Below, one piece after another: positions 10,030 through 18,444 of a stretch of 64,000 nucleotides of DNA (positions are counted from its first letter, which is position 1; every line of letters begins with the position of its first letter). Where the stretch lies: positions 3,410,001-3,474,000 of the forward strand of contig NZ_CP011025.1 of NCBI RefSeq assembly GCF_000238395.3. The letters run 5' to 3'. The translations under genes were made by a program, and so were the position numbers. The DNA comes from Pseudoalteromonas arctica A 37-1-2. GTDB taxonomy: Bacteria; Pseudomonadota; Gammaproteobacteria; Enterobacterales; Alteromonadaceae. The notes under the pieces were generated by a model. The model was not told where the DNA came from and did not search any database. It worked only from the letters and a program-made list of their open reading frames with translations.

Positions 10030-10088
10030 GCGAGGTATAAAACCTCACCTACAAATAATTCAAACCCATACGTAGGTACGAATCTACT
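10030..10088. repeat. Candidate degenerate GTAG-headed REP pair
   Basis: Between ampD and nadC, GAGGT-ataaa-ACCTC is followed by CACCTAC (10032-10052). On the minus strand this reads as GTAG plus a palindrome. A GTAGGTACGAATCTAC stretch follows at 10072. The head-to-head CTAC...GTAG layout resembles the REP array at 7.3 kb but the sequence differs. Weak evidence. Confidence 0.35.
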
Positions 10089-10189
10089 TCAAGCGCTTAT
10101 CTTTATATTAACGAAAAGGCAATCGCTTCTCTTTCTTTTATAAACATAGTAAAATTTGCTTAATTTATTAACGCTTATGAGCTTTTATT

Positions 10190-11041
10190 ATGTCTATCCC
10201 GCACTCTTTAGTTAGCCAACTTGTCACTCTTGCACTCGACGAAGATTTAAATTATCAAACAGCTCAAGACGGAGATATTACCGCGCAGCTTATCCCTCAG
10301 AGCGAGCAAGCCAACGCAAAAGTAATCACCCGCGAAGACTGCATTTTTTGCGGAAAAGACATCATCCTTGAAGTATTCAAACAAGTAGACCCAAGCGTTA
10401 AGGTTAATGTACTAATAAACGACGGCGACGCAGTTAAAGCAAACAGCACATTATTTACCGCTATTGGCTCGGCTCGTTCAATATTAACTGCCGAACGAAC
10501 TGCCCTTAACTTTGTGCAAACGTTATCAGGCACTGCAACTACTACAGCGCATTACGTAAAAGAGTTAAGTGGTACAACTACGCAACTACTCGATACACGC
10601 AAAACCATACCTGGTCTGCGTGCTCTTCAAAAATACGCAGTAAAATGTGGCGGGGGTGCAAACCATCGTATTGGGTTATTTGACGCTTTTTTAATTAAAG
10701 AAAATCACATAGCCGCTTGTGGCACAATAAACAAAGCAGTAGCTCAAGCTAAACAAAACCACCCAAATAAACCTGTCGAAGTCGAAGTCGAATCACTCCC
10801 AGAACTTAAGCAAGCTATTGATGCCGGCGCCGATATAATAATGCTCGACAACTTTAGCGTAGAGCAAATTAAACAAGCCGTAGTTTTAACAAATAAGCGT
10901 GCCAAATTAGAGGTTTCAGGCAATATGACCCTAGAAACGCTCAAAACTTATTCACAAGCAGGCGTCGATTTTATATCAAGTGGGGCGTTAACAAAAAACT
11001 TACAATCAATCGATTTATCGATGCGTTTTGAGCAATTTTAA
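10190..11041 (+). CDS. nadC: Nicotinate-nucleotide pyrophosphorylase (quinolinate phosphoribosyltransferase)
   Basis: Converts quinolinate and PRPP to nicotinate mononucleotide in de novo NAD synthesis. The 283-aa protein shows the family signature DTRKTIPGLRALQKYAVKCG (about residues 139-158), followed by GGANHRIGLFDAFLIKENH. The substrate-binding Arg and Lys residues typical of the family are visible in these motifs. It lies between ampDE and the pilin genes, as in E. coli. The start ATG 10190 follows a weak AGC-rich leader. Confidence 0.97.
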   Translation: MSIPHSLVSQLVTLALDEDLNYQTAQDGDITAQLIPQSEQANAKVITREDCIFCGKDIILEVFKQVDPSVKVNVLINDGDAVKANSTLFTAIGSARSILTAERTALNFVQTLSGTATTTAHYVKELSGTTTQLLDTRKTIPGLRALQKYAVKCGGGANHRIGLFDAFLIKENHIAACGTINKAVAQAKQNHPNKPVEVEVESLPELKQAIDAGADIIMLDNFSVEQIKQAVVLTNKRAKLEVSGNMTLETLKTYSQAGVDFISSGALTKNLQSIDLSMRFEQF

Positions 11042-11533
11042 AGCTACTGAAAAACTTTAAAATCTCTAATCAGTTGACAAATTAAGCAAAAAAGCATTAA
11101 ATAACCCGAAAGGCTTACTTTGTAACATTTTGTTAAATAAAGTGGTTTTTATAGAAAATGTACGTGCTAATTACTGAAATAAAATGATAGACTAATACTG
11201 TTTTATTACTTTTATTTAAAAGTTAATCATAAATAACTAGAACCTTTAGTTGTTCTTTATTTTTAAAAATAAAATTAAAAACTAAAGCAACTAAACTACT
11301 TACTTTATGCCTATACTATTTGTTGCTGCAATGTGTAGTGCTCTTAGTAAACTTTTATAGCTAGTACTAAACATAATGAATTCACATACGGCTTTTGTGT
11401 TTCATACTCTAAAGCTAAAGTGTAATAAAATTAATTTTAAGTAAAACTGTAAAGTAAATCAGTTAAATTAAGTGAGGCACTTTGCCGCTTAAGCGATTTA
11501 AGTTACAAAAATCTATCCTTTAGGAGAGGAAAC
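11042..11533. other. AT-rich 490-nt intergenic leader upstream of pilA
   Basis: No gene is seen. A possible sigma-70 promoter is TTGACA (11074-11079), 17 nt, TTAAAT (11097-11102), more than 430 nt ahead of pilA. No convincing sigma-54 (GG-N10-GC) site was found. Transcription of pilA from this region would give a long 5' untranslated leader. Confidence 0.4.
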
Positions 11534-11980
11534 ATGAAAACAATGACTCAAAAACAACAGGGTTTCACCCTAATTGAATTAATGATTGTAGTAGCAATCA
11601 TCGGTATTCTTGCTGCAATTGCATTGCCTGCATATCAGGACTATACAGCTAGAGCGCAAGCTTCAGAGGCAGTGTCATTAACAGCAGCAGCTAAAACAGG
11701 TATTGCTGAGTATTATCAATCAGAAGGCGCTTACCCTGTCAAAGACGGAACTCCTGATGTAACGGCATTCGGAGTTACAGGGACTTATAGTGTAGTTACT
11801 GTAGAAACAGCCACAGGCGTTATCTCTGCTAAGATGAATAAAACAGGTGTATCTAAGGACTTACAAGATAGAACATTTACTTTTACACCTTCAGTTAAGG
11901 ATGGTGCGTTTAAGTGGACTTGTACGCATGACTTAGTTAACAAAGCTATCGCACCTAAAGGCTGTAAAGCAAAAGCATAA
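11534..11980 (+). CDS. pilA: Type IV major pilin PilA
   Basis: Structural subunit of type IVa pili. The 148-aa preprotein has a short positively charged leader ending in Gly10, then the N-methylated Phe and [14 protein letters not shown] of the pilin helix, including the conserved Glu at mature position 5. Two C-terminal cysteines (about Cys130 and Cys144) are placed for the D-region disulfide. A strong AGGAGAGG ribosome site lies 5 nt before the ATG. It is followed by a hairpin terminator and then pilC, an arrangement that would give far more pilin than assembly protein. Confidence 0.96.
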   Translation: MKTMTQKQQGFTLIELMIVVAIIGILAAIALPAYQDYTARAQASEAVSLTAAAKTGIAEYYQSEGAYPVKDGTPDVTAFGVTGTYSVVTVETATGVISAKMNKTGVSKDLQDRTFTFTPSVKDGAFKWTCTHDLVNKAIAPKGCKAKA

Positions 11981-12001
11981 ATCGTTTAGTATTAACTGCA
12001 A

Positions 12002-12026
12002 AGGTAGCTTAAAGCTACCTTTTTAC
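12002..12026 (+). terminator. Hairpin terminator/attenuator after pilA
   Basis: AGGTAGC-ttaaa-GCTACCT followed by TTTTT. It lies 22 nt past the pilA stop and 20 nt before pilC. Confidence 0.75.
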
Positions 12027-12045
12027 TTTTTATTGGATGATATTT

Positions 12046-13269
12046 ATGAAAAATGAAAAAAAAAGCTTAGATACTTTCCAATGGATTGGTGTTAGTGCAA
12101 GAGGAAAGCGTCTTGAAGGTGAGCTTACAGGAAACAGTATTGCATTAGTAAAAGCTCAGCTTAGAAAACAAGGCATTACTCCTTCCAAAGTAAAGCGCAA
12201 AGCAAAACCATTATTTGGTATTCAAAACACCCAAAAAATAACGCCAAAAGATATCGCATTAGTTACTCGCCAAATTGCGACCATGCTAATGGCAGGGGTA
12301 CCATTAATACAGTCTATAGAGATGATTGGCACTGGTTCGACTAACAAGAGCGTTGCCAAGTTAATGGTGACTATTGCTGATGAAGTAAAAGCAGGCCAGC
12401 CACTATCAACCGCACTTCGAAAACACCCTCGCTATTTTGATGATTTATACTGTGACTTAGTCGCATCGGGCGAGCAATCAGGTGCGCTTGATAGAATATT
12501 TGATCGTGTCGCTATCTATAAAGAAAAATCTGAAGCCTTAAAATCAAAAATTAAAAAGGCCATGTTTTACCCTGTAGCGGTATTAGTTGTTGCTGTTATT
12601 GTTACCTCCATATTATTAATATTTGTAGTACCTCAATTTAAAGAAATATTTGACGGTTTTGGCGCAGAGTTACCAGCTTTTACTTTATTTGTAATTGGTA
12701 TATCGGAATTTATGCAAGCATATTGGTGGGTTGCACTAATTACTGTAGTTACAGCTGGATGGATATTTAAAGAAGCAAAACTAAGAAGTTTAAAACTCAG
12801 AGATGCAACCGACAGAACCATTCTTAAACTCCCTGTAATTGGCATGATATTAAATAAAGCAGCTGTTGCTCGCTATGCACGAACTCTTTCGACCACCTTT
12901 GCGGCTGGTGTGCCATTAGTCGATGCGCTTGATTCTGCTGCCGGAGCTTCAGGTAATGCTGTTTATCGCTATGCTATTTTAGATATCAAAGTAGAAGTGA
13001 GCTCTGGTAATCAGATGAACTGGGCAATGCGTAACTCAAAAATATTTCCTGATATGGTAATACAAATGGTCGCTATTGGTGAGGAGTCTGGCTCACTAGA
13101 CGGTATGCTCGCAAAAGTAGCTACTATTTACGAGCAAGAAGTTGACGATGCAGTAGACGGCCTTTCAAGTCTACTTGAGCCACTTATTATGGCCGTACTA
13201 GGTGTACTTGTTGGTGGCTTAATTATCGCGATGTATTTACCTATTTTTCAACTTGGTTCTGTCGTCTGA
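12046..13269 (+). CDS. pilC: Type IV pilus inner-membrane platform protein PilC
   Basis: Polytopic GspF-family protein that couples the PilB motor to pilin assembly. The 407-aa protein contains two repeated T2SSF domains (about 65-195 and 270-395). Hydrophobic segments lie near residues 170-195, 210-240 and the C-terminus. I prefer the ATG at 12046 (MKNEKKSL), with TTGGAT upstream, over the ATG at 12037, which overlaps that ribosome site. pilB is not between pilA and pilC as it is in relatives; it lies downstream of coaE. Confidence 0.95.
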   Translation: MKNEKKSLDTFQWIGVSARGKRLEGELTGNSIALVKAQLRKQGITPSKVKRKAKPLFGIQNTQKITPKDIALVTRQIATMLMAGVPLIQSIEMIGTGSTNKSVAKLMVTIADEVKAGQPLSTALRKHPRYFDDLYCDLVASGEQSGALDRIFDRVAIYKEKSEALKSKIKKAMFYPVAVLVVAVIVTSILLIFVVPQFKEIFDGFGAELPAFTLFVIGISEFMQAYWWVALITVVTAGWIFKEAKLRSLKLRDATDRTILKLPVIGMILNKAAVARYARTLSTTFAAGVPLVDALDSAAGASGNAVYRYAILDIKVEVSSGNQMNWAMRNSKIFPDMVIQMVAIGEESGSLDGMLAKVATIYEQEVDDAVDGLSSLLEPLIMAVLGVLVGGLIIAMYLPIFQLGSVV

Positions 13270-13332
13270 TTTTTACTTTATTTAAATAATTAAAAACAAA
13301 CTATTTAAATTCGCTATTTTCTGGTTTTTTAT

Positions 13333-14226
13333 ATGCAAAGTATTATAGAAGTAATGCAAAGCCAATTGTGGTTTTATTTAACAACAGTTGGCTTAGTCAG
13401 TTTATGTATTGGTAGTTTTTTAAATGTGGTTATTTATCGCTTACCGTTGATGATGCAACGTGAGTGGCAAAGTGAATGTAGACTGTTGTTAGAAGATGAA
13501 CTTACAGCTAATAAATCTAAACAAGCCAATATCAATAAGCCTTTTAACTTAGTAAAACCCAACTCTACCTGCCCTAAATGCAAAACAGCCATTAAGCCTT
13601 GGCAGAATATTCCTATTATTAGTTGGTTAATACTTAAAGGTAAATGCGCAAGCTGCAGTAATCCTATTTCGGTCCGATACCCTGCTGTAGAGCTAATTAC
13701 TGCCCTATTAAGTTTAATTGTTGCCTACAGCTTTGGTACGACCGAGCAAGCCCTTTTATATATTTTTGTAACGTGGATTTTAGTAGCACTAACCTTTATT
13801 GATATTGACCACATGCTACTGCCGGATCAGCTTACACTTCCGCTTGTTTGGCTTGCACTTATTGCTTCTGTAATGGGTTACACAATTACACCAACCGATG
13901 CAATTATTGGCGCGGCTTGTGGTTATTTAAGTCTATGGAGCGTGTTTTGGCTATTTAAGTTATTAACCGGTAAAGAAGGCATGGGTTATGGCGACTTTAA
14001 ACTACTCGCTGTATTTGGGGCATTACTTGGCTGGCAGTCATTACTTACTATTATTCTGCTTTCGAGCATAGTAGGTGCCATTATAGGTATTGCGCTGTTG
14101 AGCATACAAGGTAAAGACAAAGCGACCCCTATCCCTTTTGGCCCTTATTTAGCGATAGCAGGCTGGATCACTATGCTTTGGGGCAACCAAATTCAAGGCG
14201 CTTATTTTAATTTAATAGGTTATTAA
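13333..14226 (+). CDS. pilD: Prepilin peptidase / N-methyltransferase PilD
   Basis: Bifunctional inner-membrane aspartic protease that cleaves type IV prepilin leaders and methylates the new N-terminus. The 297-aa protein has an N-terminal membrane segment and a cytoplasmic zinc tetracysteine (Cys80, Cys83, Cys105, Cys108). Several transmembrane helices follow, carrying the two catalytic aspartates in DIDHMLLPDQ (about 157) and GMGYGDFK (Asp221). The stop is one base before the coaE start, so the two genes are translationally close. Confidence 0.96.
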   Translation: MQSIIEVMQSQLWFYLTTVGLVSLCIGSFLNVVIYRLPLMMQREWQSECRLLLEDELTANKSKQANINKPFNLVKPNSTCPKCKTAIKPWQNIPIISWLILKGKCASCSNPISVRYPAVELITALLSLIVAYSFGTTEQALLYIFVTWILVALTFIDIDHMLLPDQLTLPLVWLALIASVMGYTITPTDAIIGAACGYLSLWSVFWLFKLLTGKEGMGYGDFKLLAVFGALLGWQSLLTIILLSSIVGAIIGIALLSIQGKDKATPIPFGPYLAIAGWITMLWGNQIQGAYFNLIGY

Positions 14227-14227
14227 A

Positions 14228-14869
14228 ATGAGTGAGCAAATTACTAAAGTAAACAGCTGGGTATTAGGTTTAACAGGCGGTATTGGCTGTGGCAAAACGG
14301 CCGTAAGCAATATGTTTGAAGAGCTTGGTATTACAATAGTTGATGCCGATATAATTGCGCGCGAAGTAGTACTCCCAAATAGCAAAGGGCTAAAAGCGAT
14401 TACAGCCCACTTTGGTGAACATATTTTATTGCCTGATGGCACATTAAATAGAGCAGCGCTGCGCGCAAAAATATTTTCTAACAACAATGACAAAGAATGG
14501 CTTAATGCGTTACTGCACCCTCTTATACGGATAAAAATACTAAACGATTTAAATAATGCAACTAGCCCTTATGTTGTTTTAGTAGCGCCTTTATTGTTTG
14601 AAAACAACCTTGATAAATATTGCGACCATACCCTACTTATTGACGTACCAACCTCAGTACAAATAGCGCGTACGGCAAAACGTGACAACACAAGTAGTGA
14701 GCAAGTTAAAAGTATTATTGCCTCGCAAATGTCACGTGCCGATAAGCAGCAAAAAGCTGATGATATTTTAAATAACGACCGTAGTTTAAACCTAGTGCAT
14801 ATAGAACTTGTTGATCTACATAAAAAGTACCTACAATATGCATTACACAACAAAACTAACTCACATTAA
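14228..14869 (+). CDS. coaE: Dephospho-CoA kinase
   Basis: Last step of coenzyme A synthesis: phosphorylates the 3'-OH of dephospho-CoA. The 213-aa protein has a P-loop (GGIGCGKT, about 17-24) and the family pattern DADIIAREVV. It starts one base after the pilD stop. Pairing of coaE with prepilin peptidase is standard in gammaproteobacteria. Downstream, pilB is found where zapD/yacF usually lies. Confidence 0.95.
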   Translation: MSEQITKVNSWVLGLTGGIGCGKTAVSNMFEELGITIVDADIIAREVVLPNSKGLKAITAHFGEHILLPDGTLNRAALRAKIFSNNNDKEWLNALLHPLIRIKILNDLNNATSPYVVLVAPLLFENNLDKYCDHTLLIDVPTSVQIARTAKRDNTSSEQVKSIIASQMSRADKQQKADDILNNDRSLNLVHIELVDLHKKYLQYALHNKTNSH

Positions 14870-14995
14870 CACTGTCCTAACTCACACAAACTCGTATTTT
14901 AGTTAGTAAAATCACAACAAAGAATGAAAGGTGATGTAATCCCCTTCTTTTTTCTGATAAATTGCTTACTATTGAAGGAATAAAACAGGTGCGCA

Positions 14996-16672
14996 ATGAA
15001 TATTAACTCACCGTTATTGAGAAAATTTATAACCCTTGGCCGTATTGATGCCGACACGGTTAAAAACAAACAAAATGAATTTGCCTCAACAGCTGAGCTT
15101 ATTTCTAAATGTGGAAAAATCGATAGTAAAGATTTAGCTGAACAATGTATTGATTTGTTTCGCGTACCTTATTTTGATTTAAAAGATTTCGACCCTACAA
15201 AAATCCCGGCCGATCTTGTAAAAGAAAAACTCATACGTAAACATCACATTTTGCCGCTTGTTCAAAAAGATCGAAAAGTTTATATAGCAGCATCAGACCC
15301 AACAGATTACGGCGCATTCGAAAACTTTGAGTTTAGTACCGGTCTTTCATGCGAAATTGTTGTTGTTGATTATATTCAACTCGATACCAAAATCGAGCAA
15401 TTACTAGATGCTACTGGCAGCTTAAATTTAACTGATGACGAGTTTCAGGAATTTGCTGATTTAGACTCAGAAAGCCAAAGAGATACAGCACCACAAGATG
15501 ACGATAAAGATGATGCACCTATCATCGTTTACATCAACAAAATTTTAATGGATGCCATTAAAAAAGGTGCCTCTGATTTACACTTTGAACCGTATGAGCA
15601 CAAGTACCGTATCCGCTTTCGTATTGATGGCATTTTGCATGAAGTGGCAAGCCCACCTAATACATTAGCAACCAAGCTTTCTGCACGTATTAAAGTAATG
15701 TCGCGACTCGATATTGCCGAAAAACGCAAACCACAAGATGGTCGTATAAAACTAAAAATTACTGAACGCAAAAGTATCGACTTTCGTGTAAGTACTATGC
15801 CTACCTTGTGGGGCGAAAAAATAGTAATGCGTATCCTTGATTCATCAAGCGCTATGTTAGGCATTGATGTATTAGGCTATGAGCCTGAGCAGAAAAAGCT
15901 CTATATGGATGCACTTGCCCAGCCTCAAGGGATGATATTAGTAACAGGGCCAACGGGTTCTGGTAAAACAGTATCGCTATACACAGGTTTAAATATATTA
16001 AACCAGCCAGAGCGCAATATTAGTACTGCGGAAGATCCGGTTGAGATTAACCTTGAAGGTGTAAACCAAGTACAAATTAACATTAAAGCCGATATGACTT
16101 TTGCCAATGCACTGCGTGCATTTTTACGTCAAGATCCTGATGTAGTTATGGTAGGTGAAATACGTGACCTAGAAACCGCAGAAATATCAATAAAAGCGGC
16201 GCAAACAGGTCACTTGGTTTTATCAACATTGCATACAAACTCAGCGCCGGAAACAATCACTCGTTTATTAAATATGGGTGTGCCGGCTTATAACGTAGCA
16301 AGTTCAATCAGCTTAATAATAGCCCAACGTCTAGCACGTCGCTTGTGCCCTAAATGTAAAACGCCAGAACAACTTCCAAGTGAAGAACTGGCTCGCCAAG
16401 GATTTACCGCCAAGCAAATTGAAGAAATGACGTTATATACGCCTAAAGGGTGTGATAGCTGTACTGATGGTTACAAAGGGCGTGTGGGTATTTACGAAGT
16501 AATGCAAATTACTCCTGAAATTGCCCAAATTATTATGCGCGGTGGTAACTCGCTTGAAATAGCAGACGTATCACTTAAAGCCGGATTTAATAATTTACGT
16601 TTATCGGGTTTACGCAAAGCAGCCGATGGCCTTACATCCCTTGGTGAAATTAATCGCGTAACTAATTTTTAA
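14996..16672 (+). CDS. pilB: Type IV pilus extension ATPase PilB
   Basis: Cytoplasmic AAA-type hexameric motor that powers pilus extension. The 558-aa protein has an N-terminal GspE_N (MshEN-like) domain, an acidic linker rich in Asp (about 150-175) and a GspE/PilB ATPase core. The core shows Walker A GPTGSGKT (about 319-326), the Asp box, Walker B ([14 protein letters not shown]) and the His box ([11 protein letters not shown]). A zinc tetracysteine (CPKCKT...CDSC) follows. Its position after coaE, apart from pilA and pilC, is unusual. A 126-nt gap precedes it, so it may have its own promoter. Confidence 0.95.
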   Translation: MNINSPLLRKFITLGRIDADTVKNKQNEFASTAELISKCGKIDSKDLAEQCIDLFRVPYFDLKDFDPTKIPADLVKEKLIRKHHILPLVQKDRKVYIAASDPTDYGAFENFEFSTGLSCEIVVVDYIQLDTKIEQLLDATGSLNLTDDEFQEFADLDSESQRDTAPQDDDKDDAPIIVYINKILMDAIKKGASDLHFEPYEHKYRIRFRIDGILHEVASPPNTLATKLSARIKVMSRLDIAEKRKPQDGRIKLKITERKSIDFRVSTMPTLWGEKIVMRILDSSSAMLGIDVLGYEPEQKKLYMDALAQPQGMILVTGPTGSGKTVSLYTGLNILNQPERNISTAEDPVEINLEGVNQVQINIKADMTFANALRAFLRQDPDVVMVGEIRDLETAEISIKAAQTGHLVLSTLHTNSAPETITRLLNMGVPAYNVASSISLIIAQRLARRLCPKCKTPEQLPSEELARQGFTAKQIEEMTLYTPKGCDSCTDGYKGRVGIYEVMQITPEIAQIIMRGGNSLEIADVSLKAGFNNLRLSGLRKAADGLTSLGEINRVTNF

Positions 16673-16692
16673 AGATCCATAGTAAAAGCTAC

Positions 16693-16721
16693 AAGGTTCT
16701 GAATACTAAATTCAGAGCCTT
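16693..16721 (+). terminator. Hairpin after pilB
   Basis: AAGGTTCTGAAT-actaa-ATTCAGAGCCTT forms a 12-bp stem with one G-T pair, 20 nt after the pilB stop. There is no long T run, so termination may be weak. Confidence 0.5.
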
Positions 16722-16786
16722 ACTTATACCTAGAGACTCATATCTAAGTAATGTAAAATGCAGAAAAAGATTGTAAAGAGTAAATT

Positions 16787-17017
16787 ATGCCTACTATTGT
16801 AAACTGCCCAACCTGTAAAACTAAAGTTGAATGGTCAGAGCAAAGCCCATTTCGCCCTTTTTGCTCAAAGCGCTGTCAGCTAATTGACTTAGGTGAATGG
16901 TCGTTTGAAAATAACAGAATTTCTGCACCAATCACCTCGGCTGAAGAGTTTAGCCAAGACATGATTGAAGATATTGAAGCTATGCTGGCTAAAAATGAAG
17001 ATGACTTTTTTAAGTAA
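16787..17017 (+). CDS. yacG: YacG, zinc-finger DNA gyrase inhibitor
   Basis: Small zinc protein reported in E. coli to bind and inhibit DNA gyrase. The 76-aa protein has four zinc cysteines (Cys7, Cys10, Cys26, Cys30 in NCPTC and FCSKRC) followed by the conserved QLIDLGEW helix and an acidic C-terminal tail. It ends the coaE/pil cluster, as in other gammaproteobacteria. Confidence 0.94.
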   Translation: MPTIVNCPTCKTKVEWSEQSPFRPFCSKRCQLIDLGEWSFENNRISAPITSAEEFSQDMIEDIEAMLAKNEDDFFK

Positions 17018-17045
17018 TTTATCTTCATTATGCCCTAAATACGAA

Positions 17046-17068
17046 AACCAGCATTAAGCTGGTTTTTT
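17046..17068. terminator. Terminator between yacG and the CpxP-like gene
   Basis: AACCAGC-attaa-GCTGGTT followed by TTTTTT serves yacG. The complementary strand is A/T-rich enough to work for the convergent gene only weakly. Confidence 0.8.
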
Positions 17069-17088
17069 AGTATTTACAAAAAGTATAA

Positions 17089-17577
17089 TTAACTTTTTTG
17101 TTTACTGTGCTTTTTATTCATACGCTTTTGCATTTTAGCAAATTTCTCTTTTTGCTCAGCGTTAAGTACTTGCATTACTTGGTGTTGCGTTTTTAGTTTA
17201 ATTAAACCAAATTGCTCACCTTTTTCGCGGCGTTCATTTAATAGCTCTTTTGCTGCATTTTCGTCAAATGTTGCCGCCGAAAGTAATGCATCCATTTTAG
17301 CTTTATGCGCTTCACGCATCGCTTTACGGGCTTCTTTATCGTCGCCACGCAACGCTTTCATTTGTGTTTTTTGCGCTTCAAAAATAGCTTTTAGCTTAGT
17401 TTGCTGCTCATCTGTTAAGCTTAATTTTTCAACGCCGCGCTCAGAAAGTAAAAAGCGAGCTTGAGAATGGCCTTGTTTATGTCCGTCGCCTTTAGCTAAT
17501 ACGCTACCAGCACCAAGCGTTGCTGTTGCTAAGCCACAGATAAGTACTAATTTTGAAAGTGTGTTTAATTTAGTCAT
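17089..17577 (-). CDS. cpxP: CpxP/Spy-family periplasmic protein
   Basis: Periplasmic LTXXQ-repeat protein, probably a chaperone-like envelope stress factor and possible negative modulator of CpxA. The 162-aa protein has a signal peptide (hydrophobic core about 10-25, ending AGSVLA-KG) and a highly charged helical mature region with two LTxxQ-like motifs (SLTDEQQTKLK and VLNAEQKEKFA). I chose ATG 17577 because AAGG lies 8 nt upstream; the ATG at 17583 is too close to it. It is divergent from cpxR and shares a 177-nt regulatory region with repeated G(C/T)AAAG boxes. The symbol rests on family and context; Spy is the alternative. Confidence 0.8.
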   Translation of the reverse strand: MTKLNTLSKLVLICGLATATLGAGSVLAKGDGHKQGHSQARFLLSERGVEKLSLTDEQQTKLKAIFEAQKTQMKALRGDDKEARKAMREAHKAKMDALLSAATFDENAAKELLNERREKGEQFGLIKLKTQHQVMQVLNAEQKEKFAKMQKRMNKKHSKQKS

Positions 17578-17656
17578 AATCATTACCTTAATATTGAATT
17601 GGTTGGTTGAGCGATTGTGGCTGCTAAGCCAGTGAGTTAACTATACCTAACTCAAT

Positions 17657-17693
17657 GCAAAGTAACGCAAAGCAGTGTAAAGGTTGTGTAAAG
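17657..17693. promoter_or_regulatory. Phased array of four CpxR-like boxes
   Basis: GCAAAG, GCAAAG, GTAAAG and GTAAAG start at 17657, 17667, 17677 and 17688, a spacing of 10, 10 and 11 bp (one helical turn). The known CpxR site is two GTAAA repeats spaced about 10 bp. The array lies between cpxP and cpxR and could control both. Confidence 0.7.
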
Positions 17694-17754
17694 ATTCACC
17701 TTTGCACTATTTAGCGGGTAAAATAACGCTATAAACAACTCTAAGGGTTTGTAA

Positions 17755-18444
17755 ATGAAACTATTAATGATTGATGACGATACTGGTCTTTGCGAGCTAT
17801 TAAGTGAATATTTAACTGCCCAAGGGTTTGAAATACAAAGCGTACACGACGGTGAGCAGGGCCTTAAACTAGCACAAGCAAATGACTACGCCCTTATATT
17901 GCTAGATGTAATGTTACCAACGCTTGATGGTTTTGAAGTGCTTAAACAACTTAGGCAAACAAAACTCACACCGGTAATAATGCTTACTGCAAAAGGTGAA
18001 GACTTTGACCGTATTTTTGGCCTAGAGCTAGGCGCTGATGATTACATTCCAAAGCCTTTTAATCATCGTGAATTACTAGCCCGCGTAAAAGCAATAACAC
18101 GCCGTATTGAGCACATTAATAGCTTAAATGCAGCTACAACGAGTAAGTTACTCGTTAATGGTATTACTGTTAACCTTGCTGCGCGAGAGGCCTCAATCGA
18201 CGGCTCTACACTGACTCTTACTGGTACAGAGTACGAAATACTCACGCTATTGTGTAAAAATGCAGGCGAAGTGGTTAGTAAAGAGCAAATTAGCGAAGAA
18301 GTGCTAGGCAGGCGCTTAGCTTCTTTTGATCGCTCTATCGATATGCATGTAAGTAATATCCGTAAAAAAATAGCTGAGCATATTCCAGGTGAGCGAATTA
18401 AAACAATGCGAGGTACGGGCTATGTCTTTATCCAAGGCGAATAA
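17755..18444 (+). CDS. cpxR: CpxR response regulator
   Basis: OmpR/PhoB-class transcription factor of the Cpx envelope stress system. The 229-aa protein has a receiver domain with phospho-acceptor Asp51 (LLDVMLP), acidic residues DDD at 7-9 and conserved Lys100 (IPKPF). A C-terminal winged-helix domain ends MRGTGYVFI. It overlaps cpxA by 23 nt, indicating coupled translation. Divergent cpxP and the phased upstream boxes support the Cpx assignment over other OmpR paralogues. Confidence 0.9.
   Translation: MKLLMIDDDTGLCELLSEYLTAQGFEIQSVHDGEQGLKLAQANDYALILLDVMLPTLDGFEVLKQLRQTKLTPVIMLTAKGEDFDRIFGLELGADDYIPKPFNHRELLARVKAITRRIEHINSLNAATTSKLLVNGITVNLAAREASIDGSTLTLTGTEYEILTLLCKNAGEVVSKEQISEEVLGRRLASFDRSIDMHVSNIRKKIAEHIPGERIKTMRGTGYVFIQGE

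Noticed and set aside
11470..11500. A sigma-54-like GGCAC...GC sequence ahead of pilA.
   Set aside because: The GG-to-GC spacing is one base short of the required distance.
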